Assembly (NCBI RefSeq): GCF_000829435.1
Contig: NZ_JXRP01000019.1
Span: 248,001 to 312,000, forward strand
DNA: 64,000 nucleotides
Direction: 5' to 3'
Origin: Jeotgalibacillus soli
Lineage (GTDB): Bacteria > Bacillota > Bacilli > Bacillales > Jeotgalibacillaceae
Notes under the pieces: generated by a model
What the model saw: the letters and a program-made list of their open reading frames with translations, nothing else
Database searches by the model: none
Told to the model about the DNA's origin: nothing
Part shown: in pieces, positions 8,284 to 18,271 of the stretch
Layout: each line of letters opens with the position of its first letter
How positions within the stretch are numbered: position 1 is the first letter of the stretch
Made by a program: the position numbers and the translations under genes

Positions 8284-9177
8284 TTTACGATCGGCAGCTA
8301 TTAGATGATTTAAATAATCTACTGTTTTTGCACGTCCAATCTCAATAAGGGCGTGCATTTCTTTTGTCGATAAAGAGGCTTCCGTTGGTGAAAGATCCGG
8401 TACCGGGATAAATAATATCTTTTGACGTTGAATTTTCTCCAAATGCCTTGCATCATGTGCTTCTTTCATTGTCAAAAACAAAGCAGAAAATAATTCAACT
8501 ACATTTCGAATCTTTCTTTCTTTTTCTCTTTTATCCGTCGATTGCAATTGAAATCCGAGAATGGGGACTGTTTGTGATGCTCCATTTTCTTCAAGCACCC
8601 AGATAGGAAAATTACTGAGCACCCCGCCGTCAACAATCAAATGCTCTTTCTTTCCTTTCATCATTCGGACAGGCTCATAAAAAAATGGCAGTGATGCACT
8701 CATACGGACAGCCTTTGCCACACTAAACAGGGATGGATCCCGATCATAATAAAGAGCGTCATCAGGTAAAACGACCATCTTACCTGCCGTTAAATCAGAG
8801 GCAACCATTTTTAAAGATCCTTGTGGAAGATCCGAAAAGAAACGAATCCCCTTTTCCAATAGCCGCTGTTCCAGCCACTTCTGCAAATCCTCACCCGAAA
8901 AGAGACCTTTTTTCCAATAAATATGAAACCATTTGAACCAGGTAGGAAACCAAGTATATTTACGATCCTGATTATAAAGCAAATGGGTAAGCTGTGGCAG
9001 CATGTTTTTAATTTCCTTTGAAGTATAACCAGCTGCCAGTAGCGCACCGATCAGCGCACCCGCGCTTGTGCCAGCAATTCTCCTAACCTTTATTCCCTTT
9101 TTTTCTAGCGCTTCGACAACGCCAATAAACGTAATGGCTTTAACCCCTCCGCCTGAAAAAACTAGATCAATAATCAT
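8275..9177 (-). CDS. yqhO: Patatin-like phospholipase family protein YqhO
   Basis: 300 residues. The patatin catalytic dyad is visible: oxyanion motif GGGVKA (9-14), nucleophile Ser38 in GTSAG, and Asp183 in DGG. Expected to be a serine acyl hydrolase acting on membrane lipids; the substrate is unknown. ATG at 9177 follows GGGGGAG; longer in-frame extensions upstream run into the nrdJ terminator and are unlikely. Convergent with yqhP. Confidence 0.92.
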   Translation of the reverse strand: MIIDLVFSGGGVKAITFIGVVEALEKKGIKVRRIAGTSAGALIGALLAAGYTSKEIKNMLPQLTHLLYNQDRKYTWFPTWFKWFHIYWKKGLFSGEDLQKWLEQRLLEKGIRFFSDLPQGSLKMVASDLTAGKMVVLPDDALYYDRDPSLFSVAKAVRMSASLPFFYEPVRMMKGKKEHLIVDGGVLSNFPIWVLEENGASQTVPILGFQLQSTDKREKERKIRNVVELFSALFLTMKEAHDARHLEKIQRQKILFIPVPDLSPTEASLSTKEMHALIEIGRAKTVDYLNHLIAADRKLK

Positions 9178-9218
9178 TTCACTCCCCCTTTTCATTCTAT
9201 GTATATGAAGGGAAGACA

Positions 9219-9249
9219 TAAAAAAAGAAGAAGGGTTTCCCCCTCTTCC
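9219..9249 (-). terminator. Terminator after the class II RNR gene
   Basis: On the minus strand, GAAGAGGG pairs with CCCTTCTTC across a short A-rich loop and is followed by TTTTTTT, beginning two bases after the nrdJ stop. Confidence 0.85.
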
Positions 9250-9250
9250 A

Positions 9251-11803
9251 TTACAATCCACATTTTAATTGTGCATTACAGTTCGTACATGTATTACATC
9301 CGCCAATTTCTCTAACTTCACCTTTGCGGCATACCGGGCAAGTATTTCCAATCTCTGATCCAATTGTAACGTCCGTTGATCGTAAAGCCTGTATTGTATC
9401 AACTAAAACGACTGTTTGTTTCTTTTTTGTTGGATTCTGATCAATCATTTGGTTTTCCTCAGCTTTAAGGGTTAGAACTTGAGAATCTCGGCTGCCATCA
9501 ACGTAAACTGTACCGCCCTTTGCTCCACCTTTATACAAGCGTTGATAGACACTTTCAACCTGTTCTACTGAATACCCTTTTGGCGCGTTAACCGTTTTTG
9601 AAATCGAGCTGTCAATCCAGCGCTGAATCACACATTGTGTATCCGCATGTGCCTCAGGAGACAATTCCATCGCTGTTACAAACCAGTTCGGTAGATTCTC
9701 TTCATCTACACCAGGATTGGCATCTAAATATTCACGCACGATATCAGCTTTTACTTCAATGAACTTTCCTAAGCGACCGCTTCGGTAATAAGTAAAGGAG
9801 AAATAAGGCTCCAGGCCTGTCGATACTCCAACCATCGTTCCGGTGCTTCCTGTTGGTGCAACAGTAAGCAAGTGTGAATTACGAATACCGTGTGCAAGAA
9901 TTCCTTGTTTCACATCCTCTGGCATTTTTTGCATAAACCCAGTTTCCGTAAAGGCTTTGCGAAGAGAAGCTGTTTCTTCTTCTGTCGTACCTTCTAGGAA
10001 TGGGAACACACCGCGTTCCTTTGCCAACTCAATCGAAGTACGATAAGCAGTGGTTGCAATCACCTCAAAGATTTGATCAACTAGATCATTACCTTCTTTT
10101 GATCCGTACTCTTTTTCACAATAAATGAGAAGATCGGCCATTCCCATTACACCTAGACCCACTCTTCGCTCACCCAGTGCCTGTGTTTTATTTGCTTCTA
10201 AGAAATACGGTGTTGCATCGATCACGTTATCCTGCATGCGAACGCCAATCTCTACTGTTTTTTTCAATTTTTCAAAATGAACCGTTTTATTCTTTTTATC
10301 TGCAAATTCTGCAAGATTAACAGCAGCCAAATTACACACAGAGTAAGGAGCAAGCGGTTGTTCTCCGCAAGGATTTGTCGCAACTACTTGTTGACCATAA
10401 GCTTTTGCATTTGTCATATCATTTGCATTATCGATGAAGAAAATACCCGGTTCAGCAGAGTAAGTAGCACAAATGTTGATCAAGTTCCAAAGCTCTTTTG
10501 CTTTAATAGTGCGGTAAGTACGGACACCAAAGCCTTGCTTCTCCCATTCACGAACATCTCCAACCTCATGCCATTTCTCATTATAAATAGCCATTTCTTC
10601 TGGTGAATACGATTCTACATCAGGAAAACGAAGTTCATAGCTTGAGTCATTCTCAACTGCATCCATAAACTCTTTCGTTAAGCAAACGGAAATATTCGCT
10701 CCAGTAAGGAATTCAGAATTATGAACGGAATACGTGCCACCCGTTAATAATTTCTCTTCAGCGTCTTCAATGATCTTGTCGTTAAAGCCGCCTTGACCTT
10801 GCATATTCTTATAGTTAACGATGCTTTGATACATTCCTGCTTCCTGTTCAGTCAGCGGAGTGAATTTAAGCTTTTCCTGAGCAATTTTCTTGATCAACTC
10901 GTCTTTTGTATTTTCAAGAAGAAAACGCAGAATGCGAGGATTTTGCATTTTGGAAATAATAAATTCAATAATGTCAGGATGCCAATCAGACAGCATAATC
11001 ATTTGCGCACCGCGTCTAGAACCGCCTTGCTCTACCAGGTGGGTTAGCTTAGCAATATCATCAAGCCATGAAACAGAACCCGATGATTTTCCATTAACAC
11101 CTCTCGCTAGCGTATTACGCGGACGAAGTGTAGAACCATTTGTTCCAACACCGCCACCACGGCTCATGATTTCCATAACCTGTTTACGATGCTCTGAAAT
11201 CCCTTCACGAGAGTCTTTCACAAAAGGCATTACATAACAGTTAAAGAAGGTAACATCCGTCTTTGCACCTGCTCCGTAAAGTACGCGACCTGCTGGAACA
11301 AAATGCAGACTCGAGAGCTCTTCATAAAACTTCTCTGTCCACTCTTTACGCAGTTCTTCTGTTTTTTCTATGGAAGCAAGTCCTGTCGCGTTACGACGGG
11401 CAATTTGTTCATAATAAACTTCCAATGGCTTTTCAATGACATCCAACGAGCGGTTGACGATGCCTGTTTCAATCTCTATTGGAGTGTCTAGTGAATTTCT
11501 AAATTCTTCTGCTATTAATACTTTTGCTTCGCGACGCTCTTGGTCGATGCTTTGAATAAAGCCTAATCCACGAGCCGGAAATTTTGGATCCTCGCGAATT
11601 GTAAGCACAACAAAATCACCTTCGCGAAGTGTTTTCTTTTCTGTATCCTTAAACGCATAGCGATCAAGCATAACGAGTCTTGATACTCCTTTATGCGTTA
11701 GCTTCATTTCTTTTGTAATTGGGTGTACTTGATCGAACAAGGCAATATCCTTGTTAAGCTGTTCTACATCTATCGACGTGGTTTGTGCAGATAATGTCGT
11801 CAT
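9251..11803 (-). CDS. nrdJ: Class II (vitamin B12-dependent) ribonucleoside-diphosphate reductase
   Basis: 850 residues. Reduces ribonucleotides to deoxyribonucleotides using adenosylcobalamin to generate the thiyl radical, without oxygen. The catalytic core shows NPCGEQPL with the radical cysteine, the upstream CYVMPF redox cysteine, and a P-loop-like GSTGTMVGVSTG. An N-terminal ~110-residue extension precedes the barrel, and the C-terminus ends in a Cys-rich zinc-ribbon-like tail (CPVC...CNTC..C...C) that probably shuttles electrons. ATG at 11803 follows GAGGGG. B. subtilis uses class I NrdEF here in metabolism, so this gene marks a different lineage. Regulated by tandem NrdR boxes upstream. 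Confidence 0.95.
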   Translation of the reverse strand: MTTLSAQTTSIDVEQLNKDIALFDQVHPITKEMKLTHKGVSRLVMLDRYAFKDTEKKTLREGDFVVLTIREDPKFPARGLGFIQSIDQERREAKVLIAEEFRNSLDTPIEIETGIVNRSLDVIEKPLEVYYEQIARRNATGLASIEKTEELRKEWTEKFYEELSSLHFVPAGRVLYGAGAKTDVTFFNCYVMPFVKDSREGISEHRKQVMEIMSRGGGVGTNGSTLRPRNTLARGVNGKSSGSVSWLDDIAKLTHLVEQGGSRRGAQMIMLSDWHPDIIEFIISKMQNPRILRFLLENTKDELIKKIAQEKLKFTPLTEQEAGMYQSIVNYKNMQGQGGFNDKIIEDAEEKLLTGGTYSVHNSEFLTGANISVCLTKEFMDAVENDSSYELRFPDVESYSPEEMAIYNEKWHEVGDVREWEKQGFGVRTYRTIKAKELWNLINICATYSAEPGIFFIDNANDMTNAKAYGQQVVATNPCGEQPLAPYSVCNLAAVNLAEFADKKNKTVHFEKLKKTVEIGVRMQDNVIDATPYFLEANKTQALGERRVGLGVMGMADLLIYCEKEYGSKEGNDLVDQIFEVIATTAYRTSIELAKERGVFPFLEGTTEEETASLRKAFTETGFMQKMPEDVKQGILAHGIRNSHLLTVAPTGSTGTMVGVSTGLEPYFSFTYYRSGRLGKFIEVKADIVREYLDANPGVDEENLPNWFVTAMELSPEAHADTQCVIQRWIDSSISKTVNAPKGYSVEQVESVYQRLYKGGAKGGTVYVDGSRDSQVLTLKAEENQMIDQNPTKKKQTVVLVDTIQALRSTDVTIGSEIGNTCPVCRKGEVREIGGCNTCTNCNAQLKCGL

Positions 11804-12130
11804 GCACTTATCCCCTCTCATCTTTTAGTATCTTTTTGTATTTTAATAGAGTTCACGAGAAAACACAACATATAGTGTTTTCTTTTATTAATTCAGTACT
11901 ATATATAGATTTTTCAGTCAACAGAAAAAATGCTGTCAAATAAAAAAAGAATAGAATACGGGAGAAAACAAGCGAGAAAATGATTTATCCTATAGTTTCC
12001 CCTTATTTTTGAACCATTTTAAGAGTTGCGAAATATTGTTTATTAAAAAACGAATAAAATCAGGCAATTGCAGATAAACAAGAAAAAAAACAGGTCTTTT
12101 CACTCATCATTTTCCAACAATATTCAACAA
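11804..12130. other. Intergenic region upstream of nrdJ
   Basis: AT-rich stretch without a convincing gene. It holds the nrdJ leader, two NrdR-type boxes and, at 11916-11921 on the minus strand, a -35-like TTGACT. No cobalamin riboswitch (no B12-box-like segment) was seen. From 11930 to 12130 I see only AT-rich sequence. Confidence 0.7.
11863..11911 (-). promoter_or_regulatory. Tandem NrdR boxes upstream of nrdJ
   Basis: Box 1 (11863-11878, ACACAACATATAGTGT) matches the known NrdR palindrome acaCwAtATaTwgTgt at 15 of 16 positions. Box 2 (11896-11911) has the perfect core CTATATATAG with degenerate flanks. Centres are 33 bp apart, about three helical turns, the usual spacing for cooperative NrdR binding. 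The pair lies 60-108 bases before the nrdJ start, so ATP/dATP-responsive repression is expected. Confidence 0.82.
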
Positions 12131-12152
12131 AAAAAGGCGAAAGCTTTCACCT
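12131..12152 (-). terminator. Terminator after lipM
   Basis: AGGTGAAAG pairs with CTTTCGCCT and is followed by TTTTTT on the minus strand, just past the lipM stop at 12161. Confidence 0.85.
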
Positions 12153-12160
12153 CATTTGTT

Positions 12161-12997
12161 TTACCTTTTGAAATTCCATTCGTCGTTTCCATATCGACGT
12201 TCGACAATCTGGTGAACGTAATCAAGTTCTTCCCTTGTCAGTGTATATGGTTCAAGGTTAACAGAAAGTCCTTCTTCGAAGCCTTTATAAAACGCGTTCT
12301 TTGCTTGTTCAATTGAAATCTTCGATGACACCATATCATTGATGGCAACCGCCTTGCCCTTGAATGCACTCTTCATTCGATCGCGCACTCGATCATTTGA
12401 ATAGATAAAAAGGCTAAACAACTTATCCTCATCGATGTCAAGTAAAATGGATCCATGCTGAAGAATGACACCCTTTTGTCTCGTTTGCGCACTCCCCGCG
12501 ACCTTCCGTCCTTCAACAACTAGCTCATACCAGCTTGGTGCATCAAAGCAAACCGCGCTTCTTGGATCTTTCAAACTGTTTTTTTCTTCATCTGTTCGCG
12601 GAATAGAAAAATAAGCGTCAAGACCAAGGTGGTGAAACCCTTTCAAAATCCCTTCTGAAATCACTCGATATGCTTCTGTTACAGTTTTTGGCATATCTTT
12701 ATGCTCTTCACTAACGATCACACTATATGTAAGTTCTTGTTCATGCAGCACGCCTCTTCCACCCGTTGGACGGCGGACAAAGCCCAAGCCGAGTCTTTTT
12801 ACTTCTTCCATATTAATTTCCTTTTCAACTCGCTGGAAATAACCGATTGAAAGGGTCGCAGGATCCCAACCATAAAAACGTATTGTTGGAGGGATTTTCC
12901 CCTCGCTATGCCAGTCAAGTAACGCTTCGTCTAATGCCATATTAAAAGCAGGAGCTGCATATCCTGAATCAATAAATCTCCATGTTTCTTTTGTCAT
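12161..12997 (-). CDS. lipM: Octanoyltransferase LipM
   Basis: 278 residues, identical in length to B. subtilis LipM. It transfers octanoate from acyl carrier protein to GcvH, the first step of protein lipoylation. The biotin/lipoate protein ligase fold is indicated by [11 protein letters not shown] (75-85), catalytic Cys150 in [10 protein letters not shown], and the lysine in [13 protein letters not shown] follows AAAGGATC. Close to the glycine cleavage genes, whose H protein is its substrate; gcvH itself is not in this window. Confidence 0.95.
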   Translation of the reverse strand: MTKETWRFIDSGYAAPAFNMALDEALLDWHSEGKIPPTIRFYGWDPATLSIGYFQRVEKEINMEEVKRLGLGFVRRPTGGRGVLHEQELTYSVIVSEEHKDMPKTVTEAYRVISEGILKGFHHLGLDAYFSIPRTDEEKNSLKDPRSAVCFDAPSWYELVVEGRKVAGSAQTRQKGVILQHGSILLDIDEDKLFSLFIYSNDRVRDRMKSAFKGKAVAINDMVSSKISIEQAKNAFYKGFEEGLSVNLEPYTLTREELDYVHQIVERRYGNDEWNFKR

Positions 12998-13085
12998 TTC
13001 ATTCAGATCCTTTTTTATAAAGTTGTTATTAGTCTATCAGAGCGGTACATTATTTCAAAGAGTTGATTCGATATTAATATTTTCT

Positions 13086-13114
13086 TTGAACTTCCTGCAA
13101 TTGAAGCCTATAAT
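13086..13114 (+). promoter_or_regulatory. Sigma-A promoter of yqhL
   Basis: TTGAAC, 17-base spacer, perfect TATAAT; 38 bases before the yqhL start codon. Confidence 0.85.
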
Positions 13115-13151
13115 AATAACTAGTGTTTATATTTAGAAAGGAGTCAAAACG

Positions 13152-13532
13152 TTGGAATCACTTTTTATTTTAATCGGTGTGCTTGTAGTGATTATTTTAT
13201 TCTCAATTTTTACGTATTTTCGTCAAAAACGTATTTTGAAACCACTTTCGGAAGAGGAATTTCGTGCAGGTTATCGAAAGGCGCAGCTTATCGATATTCG
13301 TGAACAGCGAGAGTTTGACGGCGGCCATATTCTAGGTGCACGCAATATTCCGCTTTCTCAGCTAAAAATACGTATTGGTGAAATTCGTTCTGATAAGCCT
13401 GTTTACCTCTACTGCCAAAATGGGATGAGAAGCGGGCGTGCTGCCCAACTCCTTTATAAAAAAGGAATCAGAGACCTTTACCAGCTTAAAGGTGGCTTTA
13501 AGCATTGGACAGGCAAAATTAAACGTAAATAA
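13152..13532 (+). CDS. yqhL: Membrane-anchored rhodanese-like protein YqhL
   Basis: 126 residues: an N-terminal membrane anchor (about 4-23) then a single rhodanese domain with active-site Cys88 in YCQNGMRSGRA, suggesting sulfur transfer at the cytoplasmic face. TTG start at 13152 with AAAGGAG eight bases upstream. Own promoter and terminator, so monocistronic. Confidence 0.93.
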   Translation: MESLFILIGVLVVIILFSIFTYFRQKRILKPLSEEEFRAGYRKAQLIDIREQREFDGGHILGARNIPLSQLKIRIGEIRSDKPVYLYCQNGMRSGRAAQLLYKKGIRDLYQLKGGFKHWTGKIKRK

Positions 13533-13543
13533 TGATACAAACC

Positions 13544-13589
13544 AAGGCTGACCCTACGTCAATGATTGATGACGTAGGGTCAGCCTTTT
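13544..13589 (+). terminator. Terminator after yqhL
   Basis: A perfect 18-bp stem (AAGGCTGACCCTACGTCA with its complement, eight-to-ten-base loop) ends in TTTT, 12 bases after the yqhL stop. Confidence 0.92.
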
Positions 13590-13877
13590 AGATTGGTTCG
13601 ATGAAGGTAAATACAGAAGAAGGCTCATCGACCGGCAAGTATCAGCATCAATCTATATAAGCTAAATCAGTTAAATTTGGTTGTTAAAGCATACTTGTTA
13701 TAAAAATAATATTTTAATCTAAACATCCTCACACTCATTATGCTGCCTGTAATCAAAAGCTAATTATACTTTATCTAAAATCTGAAATACTCTCGTTAAC
13801 ACGATCATTTTTCACCTTAAGTTCACAATACTTCTTCTATAAATAAAGCAATTCTTGTTTTTTTTTCGACTAACAAC
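13590..13877. other. Gene-free AT-rich spacer
   Basis: About 290 bases between the yqhL and gcvPB terminators, which face each other. I find no ORF with a ribosome binding site, no stem-loop and no promoter that would be needed by a neighbour. Confidence 0.6.
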
Positions 13878-13903
13878 AAAAACCCCCTGCTGATGGCAAG
13901 GGA
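13878..13903 (-). terminator. Terminator of the gcv operon
   Basis: On the minus strand CCCTTGC pairs with GCAGGGG around a CATCA loop and is followed by TTTTTG, 16 bases past the gcvPB stop. Confidence 0.85.
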
Positions 13904-13919
13904 TTATGTTGCGCTTATC

Positions 13920-15395
13920 TTACACTTCAACCGCTTCTTTTTTTTGGTAACGTAAAATAGGCTGCCTTGCTGCTTTCGTTTCGTCTAAGCGACCAATAAT
14001 CGTTGTATGGGGTGCCTCTTGGACAACCTCTGGTGTTTCTTCTACTTCCTTCGCAATTTGAATCATCGCCTCAATAAACGAATCAAGCGTTTCTTTTGAT
14101 TCTGTTTCAGTAGGTTCGATCATCATACACTCTTCAACATTGAGAGGGAAATAGATTGTTGGCGGATGATAGCCAAAGTCCAACAGACGTTTCGCAATAT
14201 CAAGCGTTCTTACCCCTAGTTTTTTCTGGCGTTTTCCGCTCAAGACAAATTCATGCTTACAATGACGATCAAAAGGAAGATCAAAGTGAGGGGCTAATCT
14301 TCTCATCATATAGTTGGCATTAATAACAGCATTTTCACTTACAGCCTTCAGCCCGTCTGGACCCATTGAGCGAATGTACGTGTAGGCACGAACATTAATG
14401 CCGAAGTTTCCGTAGTACGGTTTAACTCGGCCAATTGATTGAGGGCGATTATATTCGAATTCAAATTGATCACCATTTTTCACAAGAACAGGTTTGGGAA
14501 GGAATGGAATCAAGTCTGCTTTAACTCCTACAGGACCTGATCCTGGACCACCTCCACCGTGAGGGCCGGTAAACGTCTTATGCAAATTCAAATGTACAAC
14601 GTCAAAGCCCATATCACCCGGTCGAGCTTTTGATAAAACAGCGTTTAAATTCGCTCCATCATAGTAGAGCTTTCCGCCCGCTCCATGTATAATCGCTGCC
14701 ATTTCAAGAATATTCTCTTCAAAAAGACCAAGTGTATTCGGATTTGTCAACATTAATGCAGCTGTATCATCACCCACAACCCGTTTCAGGTCATCCAGGT
14801 CTACAAGGCCGTCTTCATTCGATTTGACTGTTATCGTTTCAAATCCCGCTACGGTTGCCGAAGCAGGGTTTGTGCCATGTGCCGAGTCAGGTACAATCAC
14901 TTTCGTACGATTAAGATCACCATTTGCTTCATGAAAAGCACGAATCATCATTAAACCCGTCCATTCTCCGTGAGCACCCGCTGCAGGCTGCAGTGTTACT
15001 TCATCCATCCCAGTGATTTCGACAAGATGTTCTTGTAAATCATACATAAGCTCAAGTGCCCCCTGTACAGAAGATGCCTCCTGCAGCGGATGAATATGGG
15101 CAAACCCAGCATACCTAGCCACTGCTTCATTCACCTTTGGATTGTATTTCATTGTACACGAACCAAGTGGATAAAAGCCTGAATCCACACCATGATTTCT
15201 CTTTGAAAGTGCTGTATAGTGCCGCATAATATCAAGTTCAGCTACTTCTGGTAATTCAGGTGCTGATGAGCGAATAAAACCCTCCGGTGCTAGTGTTGAA
15301 AGATCGACCTCTGGTACATCCAGCTCCGTTAGGCTATAGCCGGTACGCCCTTTTTTTGATAGTTCAAATATGAGTGGCTGATCTTTTTTATGCAT
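13920..15395 (-). CDS. gcvPB: Glycine dehydrogenase (decarboxylating) subunit 2
   Basis: About 491 residues; PLP-containing half of the split P protein of the glycine cleavage system. The PLP lysine is in [14 protein letters not shown], followed by the GPVGV stretch. With GcvPA, GcvT and GcvH it converts glycine to CO2, ammonia and methylene-THF. Start: AAAGGAG precedes both a GTG (15401, four bases) and an ATG (15395, ten bases); ATG is preferred. It overlaps the end of gcvPA by eight bases. Confidence 0.96.
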   Translation of the reverse strand: MHKKDQPLIFELSKKGRTGYSLTELDVPEVDLSTLAPEGFIRSSAPELPEVAELDIMRHYTALSKRNHGVDSGFYPLGSCTMKYNPKVNEAVARYAGFAHIHPLQEASSVQGALELMYDLQEHLVEITGMDEVTLQPAAGAHGEWTGLMMIRAFHEANGDLNRTKVIVPDSAHGTNPASATVAGFETITVKSNEDGLVDLDDLKRVVGDDTAALMLTNPNTLGLFEENILEMAAIIHGAGGKLYYDGANLNAVLSKARPGDMGFDVVHLNLHKTFTGPHGGGGPGSGPVGVKADLIPFLPKPVLVKNGDQFEFEYNRPQSIGRVKPYYGNFGINVRAYTYIRSMGPDGLKAVSENAVINANYMMRRLAPHFDLPFDRHCKHEFVLSGKRQKKLGVRTLDIAKRLLDFGYHPPTIYFPLNVEECMMIEPTETESKETLDSFIEAMIQIAKEVEETPEVVQEAPHTTIIGRLDETKAARQPILRYQKKEAVEV

Positions 15396-16731
15396 GTTCA
15401 CTCAGCTCCTTTACCAAAGTATCAATATCTTCTTTTGTACGCTGTTCTGTAACGGCTATAAGCATATGCTGTGAAAGCTCTTCATAATCACGTCCAAGAT
15501 CATACCCTCCGATAATTCCTTGTTCTAACAACAGCTCATTCATTTCTTTAATTGGTTTATTTAGCTTAATTACAAATTCATTGAACGTATAGCCATGCTG
15601 TATGACTTCGAAACCGGCTGCTTTCAACTGCTGCTTTGCATAATGTGCTTTTTGGAAATTTTGACGTGCAATCTCTGTAATGCCTTTTTTGCCAAGAGCA
15701 GTCATCGCAACAGAGGCTGCAAGGGCATTAAGCGCTTGGTTTGAACAAATGTTAGACGTTGCCTTATCTCGTCGAATATGCTGTTCTCGCGCTTGCAGGG
15801 TTAGAACGTAACCTCGCTGTCCTTCATCATCCGTCGTCTCACCTACTAGACGTCCCGGAACTTTACGCATCAGTTTCTTTGTTACGGCAAAATACCCACA
15901 GTGCGGTCCGCCATAGCCCTGTGGAATGCCAAACGGCTGGGCATCCCCCACAACAATGTCTGCTCCAAAATCGCCAGGCGGTGTAAGCGCACCTAATGCA
16001 AGAGGATTGGATGATACAACAAACATGGATTTTACATCATGCGCTAACGCTTCAATTTCATCCAGACGCTCAATCTGCCCAAAGAAATTAGGATATTGTA
16101 CCATTACTGCTGCTACATCATCTGAGAGAAGACCTTTTAACACGGTTAAATCAGTTATTCCATTAGTCTGTGGAACAGTGACAACTTCAATATGCTGACC
16201 TGCAGCATACGTTTCAAGTACTGCTCTCGATTCAGGATGCACGGCTTCAGAAACCAATACCTTTTTACGGCGTGTTTGCCCTGCTGCTAGCATTGCTGCC
16301 TCAGCAAATGATGTTCCTCCATCGTACATCGATGAGTTAGCGACATCCATTCCTGTCAACTCACAAATCATCGTTTGAAATTCAAAAATTGCCTGAAGCT
16401 CTCCTTGTGAAATCTCAGGCTGATAAGGAGTATAAGCTGTGTAAAATTCAGAACGAGAAATGACGTGGTCTACAATGGTTGGCATATAGTGATCGTAAAC
16501 ACCAGCCCCAAGAAAAGAGATGTATTGCTTAGTATCAGCATTTTTTGCGGCAAGCTGCATTAATTCTCTTGTAAGAGCAGACTCTGATTTCGCAGGCTTA
16601 ATGGCAAGCTCTCCTTGAAAGCGCACCTTTTCTGGAATGTCTGAAAAAAGCTCATCGACTGCTTGAACACCGATTGCTTGAAGCATTTCTTTTTGATCTT
16701 GTTCTGTCATCGGCAGGTAACGATGGTTCAT
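15388..16731 (-). CDS. gcvPA: Glycine dehydrogenase (decarboxylating) subunit 1
   Basis: 447 residues, versus 448 in B. subtilis. N-terminal half of the P protein; keeps the fold type I architecture but lacks the PLP lysine, as expected. Visible family segments are [25 protein letters not shown] and [15 protein letters not shown] at 16731 has GGAAGGAG eight bases upstream. Middle gene of gcvT-gcvPA-gcvPB; 26 bases after the gcvT stop. Confidence 0.96.
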   Translation of the reverse strand: MNHRYLPMTEQDQKEMLQAIGVQAVDELFSDIPEKVRFQGELAIKPAKSESALTRELMQLAAKNADTKQYISFLGAGVYDHYMPTIVDHVISRSEFYTAYTPYQPEISQGELQAIFEFQTMICELTGMDVANSSMYDGGTSFAEAAMLAAGQTRRKKVLVSEAVHPESRAVLETYAAGQHIEVVTVPQTNGITDLTVLKGLLSDDVAAVMVQYPNFFGQIERLDEIEALAHDVKSMFVVSSNPLALGALTPPGDFGADIVVGDAQPFGIPQGYGGPHCGYFAVTKKLMRKVPGRLVGETTDDEGQRGYVLTLQAREQHIRRDKATSNICSNQALNALAASVAMTALGKKGITEIARQNFQKAHYAKQQLKAAGFEVIQHGYTFNEFVIKLNKPIKEMNELLLEQGIIGGYDLGRDYEELSQHMLIAVTEQRTKEDIDTLVKELSEHA

Positions 16732-16757
16732 AATTGTGGCTCCTTCCTTATGCTGCA

Positions 16758-17858
16758 TTATTTTCGTTTATAAAACGGTGTTTTAACCACTTGCGCTTTT
16801 ACCCTTTTCCCTCTGATTTCGACAAATACTTCTTGCCCTATTTCTGACCATTCCTTCTTAATCAGAACATGGCCTACGTTCTTCTTTAACGTTGGAGACT
16901 GTGTGCCTGTAGTGACAAACCCAACTTCTTTCTCCCCCGCAAATACCAGGTAGCCAAATCGAGGGATTCCTCGATCCACCATTTCAATCCCAACTAATTT
17001 ACGCGGTGCTCCATTTTCTTTTTGCTGTTTTAATATTTCTTGCCCTAAAAATGCCTGTTCCTTTTGAGGACGCACGGCAAATCCGATTCCTGCTTCGATT
17101 GGTGTAATCGTGGAGGAAAGCTCTTGTCCATATAACGGCAGTTTCGCTTCAAAGCGAAGCGTATCACGCGAACCCAATCCGCAAGGTACAAGACCGCCTT
17201 CTTTACCCGCTTTTAATAAAGCTATCCATAGTGCAGGCGCTTTATCAGCAGCACAATATAGTTCAAAGCCATCTTCACCCGTGTAGCCTGTTCTGGATAC
17301 GAGTGTTGATATCCCATTTATTTCTACTTCATTTTTAAATGTAAAGGATGTGATATCTGTTAAGTTTGTTTCCGTTAAACACTGAAGAATACTCTCTGCC
17401 TTTGGACCTTGTATGGCAAGCTGGGCAATTTCTGAAGAGATATTTGATATTTCTACATCACCTTCAGCGTGTTGTTCCAGCCACTCCACATCCTTATCAA
17501 TATTGGATGCATTAATGACGAGCAAGTAGTGATCCTTCTTGTATCGATAAACCAGGAGATCGTCCACAGTTCCTCCGTCTTCGTAACACATTGCGGTATA
17601 CAAAACTTGATTATTATGTAACTTTGAAAGGTCGTTTGTCAGCATTTTCTGAAGATAAGATAGACTATCCGGCCCCTTCACATCCACTTCTCCCATATGA
17701 GAAACGTCAAAAAGTCCAGCTTTTGTGCGAACTGCTTCATGTTCTTCTTTAATACTTGAAAATTGGACGGGTAAATCCCAGCCGCCAAAATCAATCGTTT
17801 TTCCACCTGAATGTTTGTAAAGATCGAATAATGGTGTTCTTTTCAATGGAGTAGACAA
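16758..17858 (-). CDS. gcvT: Aminomethyltransferase (glycine cleavage T protein)
   Basis: 366 residues. Transfers the methylene group from lipoylated GcvH to tetrahydrofolate, releasing ammonia. Family motifs: [15 protein letters not shown] near the N-terminus, [10 protein letters not shown], and [16 protein letters not shown] at 17858 is chosen because AAAGGGGA lies six bases upstream and it fits the family N-terminus; upstream in-frame codons fall in the riboswitch leader. First gene of the operon, controlled by the glycine riboswitch. Confidence 0.95.
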   Translation of the reverse strand: MSTPLKRTPLFDLYKHSGGKTIDFGGWDLPVQFSSIKEEHEAVRTKAGLFDVSHMGEVDVKGPDSLSYLQKMLTNDLSKLHNNQVLYTAMCYEDGGTVDDLLVYRYKKDHYLLVINASNIDKDVEWLEQHAEGDVEISNISSEIAQLAIQGPKAESILQCLTETNLTDITSFTFKNEVEINGISTLVSRTGYTGEDGFELYCAADKAPALWIALLKAGKEGGLVPCGLGSRDTLRFEAKLPLYGQELSSTITPIEAGIGFAVRPQKEQAFLGQEILKQQKENGAPRKLVGIEMVDRGIPRFGYLVFAGEKEVGFVTTGTQSPTLKKNVGHVLIKKEWSEIGQEVFVEIRGKRVKAQVVKTPFYKRK

Positions 17859-17910
17859 ATGAGTTCCCCTTTCATTTCGTTTAATGTTCATTCCGTCACC
17901 ATTCAAACAA

Positions 17911-17956
17911 AAAAGGACAGGGAATCCCCATTGTTAAAAAGGGATCCCTGTCCTTT
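17911..17956 (-). terminator. Riboswitch-controlled terminator of the gcv leader
   Basis: Minus-strand stem AAAGGACAGGGAT / ATTCCCTGTCCTTT with a ~20-base loop and a TTTTTTG tail. Its 5' arm is also the P1-closing strand of the second glycine aptamer, the usual ON-switch arrangement: glycine-bound aptamers prevent terminator formation. Confidence 0.85.
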
Positions 17957-18122
17957 CACCTGAAAGTTTACCATTACGGCTGTCCTCTTTGGTGGTTTCG
18001 AAATCGAAACGCTCTCCAGAGTCGCGTCCAACAAGAGTCTTTTTGCCTGAGAGATTCACATGAAATCATGTTTGCTCCTTCGGCGCCGTAAACGGTCTCT
18101 CCCCTTGTTATCATTCGCTCAT
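17941..18122 (-). ncRNA. Tandem glycine riboswitch
   Basis: Read on the minus strand from 18122, two consecutive aptamers are visible. Aptamer 1 contains GGGGAGAGACCG, GGCGCCGAAGGAGCAA and CTCTCAGGCAAAAAGACTC. Aptamer 2 contains GACTCTGGAGAG, CACCAAAGAGGACAGCCG and AAACTTTCAGGTGAAAGGAC. The paired CTCTCAGG/TTTCAGGTGAAAGGACAG elements are the glycine riboswitch signature. It lies directly before gcvT, so glycine activates transcription of its own degradation pathway. A promoter must lie at about 18130-18200, but I cannot pick one with confidence. Confidence 0.95.
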
Positions 18123-18271
18123 ATTTGTTTTCTAAATGGACATACTATGAACAACAAACAAATTTTTTACAATAATGTTCGGTTTTATATTCTTTTTAAT
18201 ACGTAAATCTATTTTTATCCTATCACTATTTTGGTTTTTTGGGCAATCCTTTTTTTATAGGAGATGATATT

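Noticed and set aside
11804-12130. Cobalamin riboswitch upstream of nrdJ
   Set aside because: No B12-box-like conserved segment or extended paired leader; the operator evidence points to NrdR.
13608-13667. Short plus-strand ORF (about 19 codons) after the yqhL terminator
   Set aside because: No ribosome binding site, no promoter, and it follows a strong terminator.
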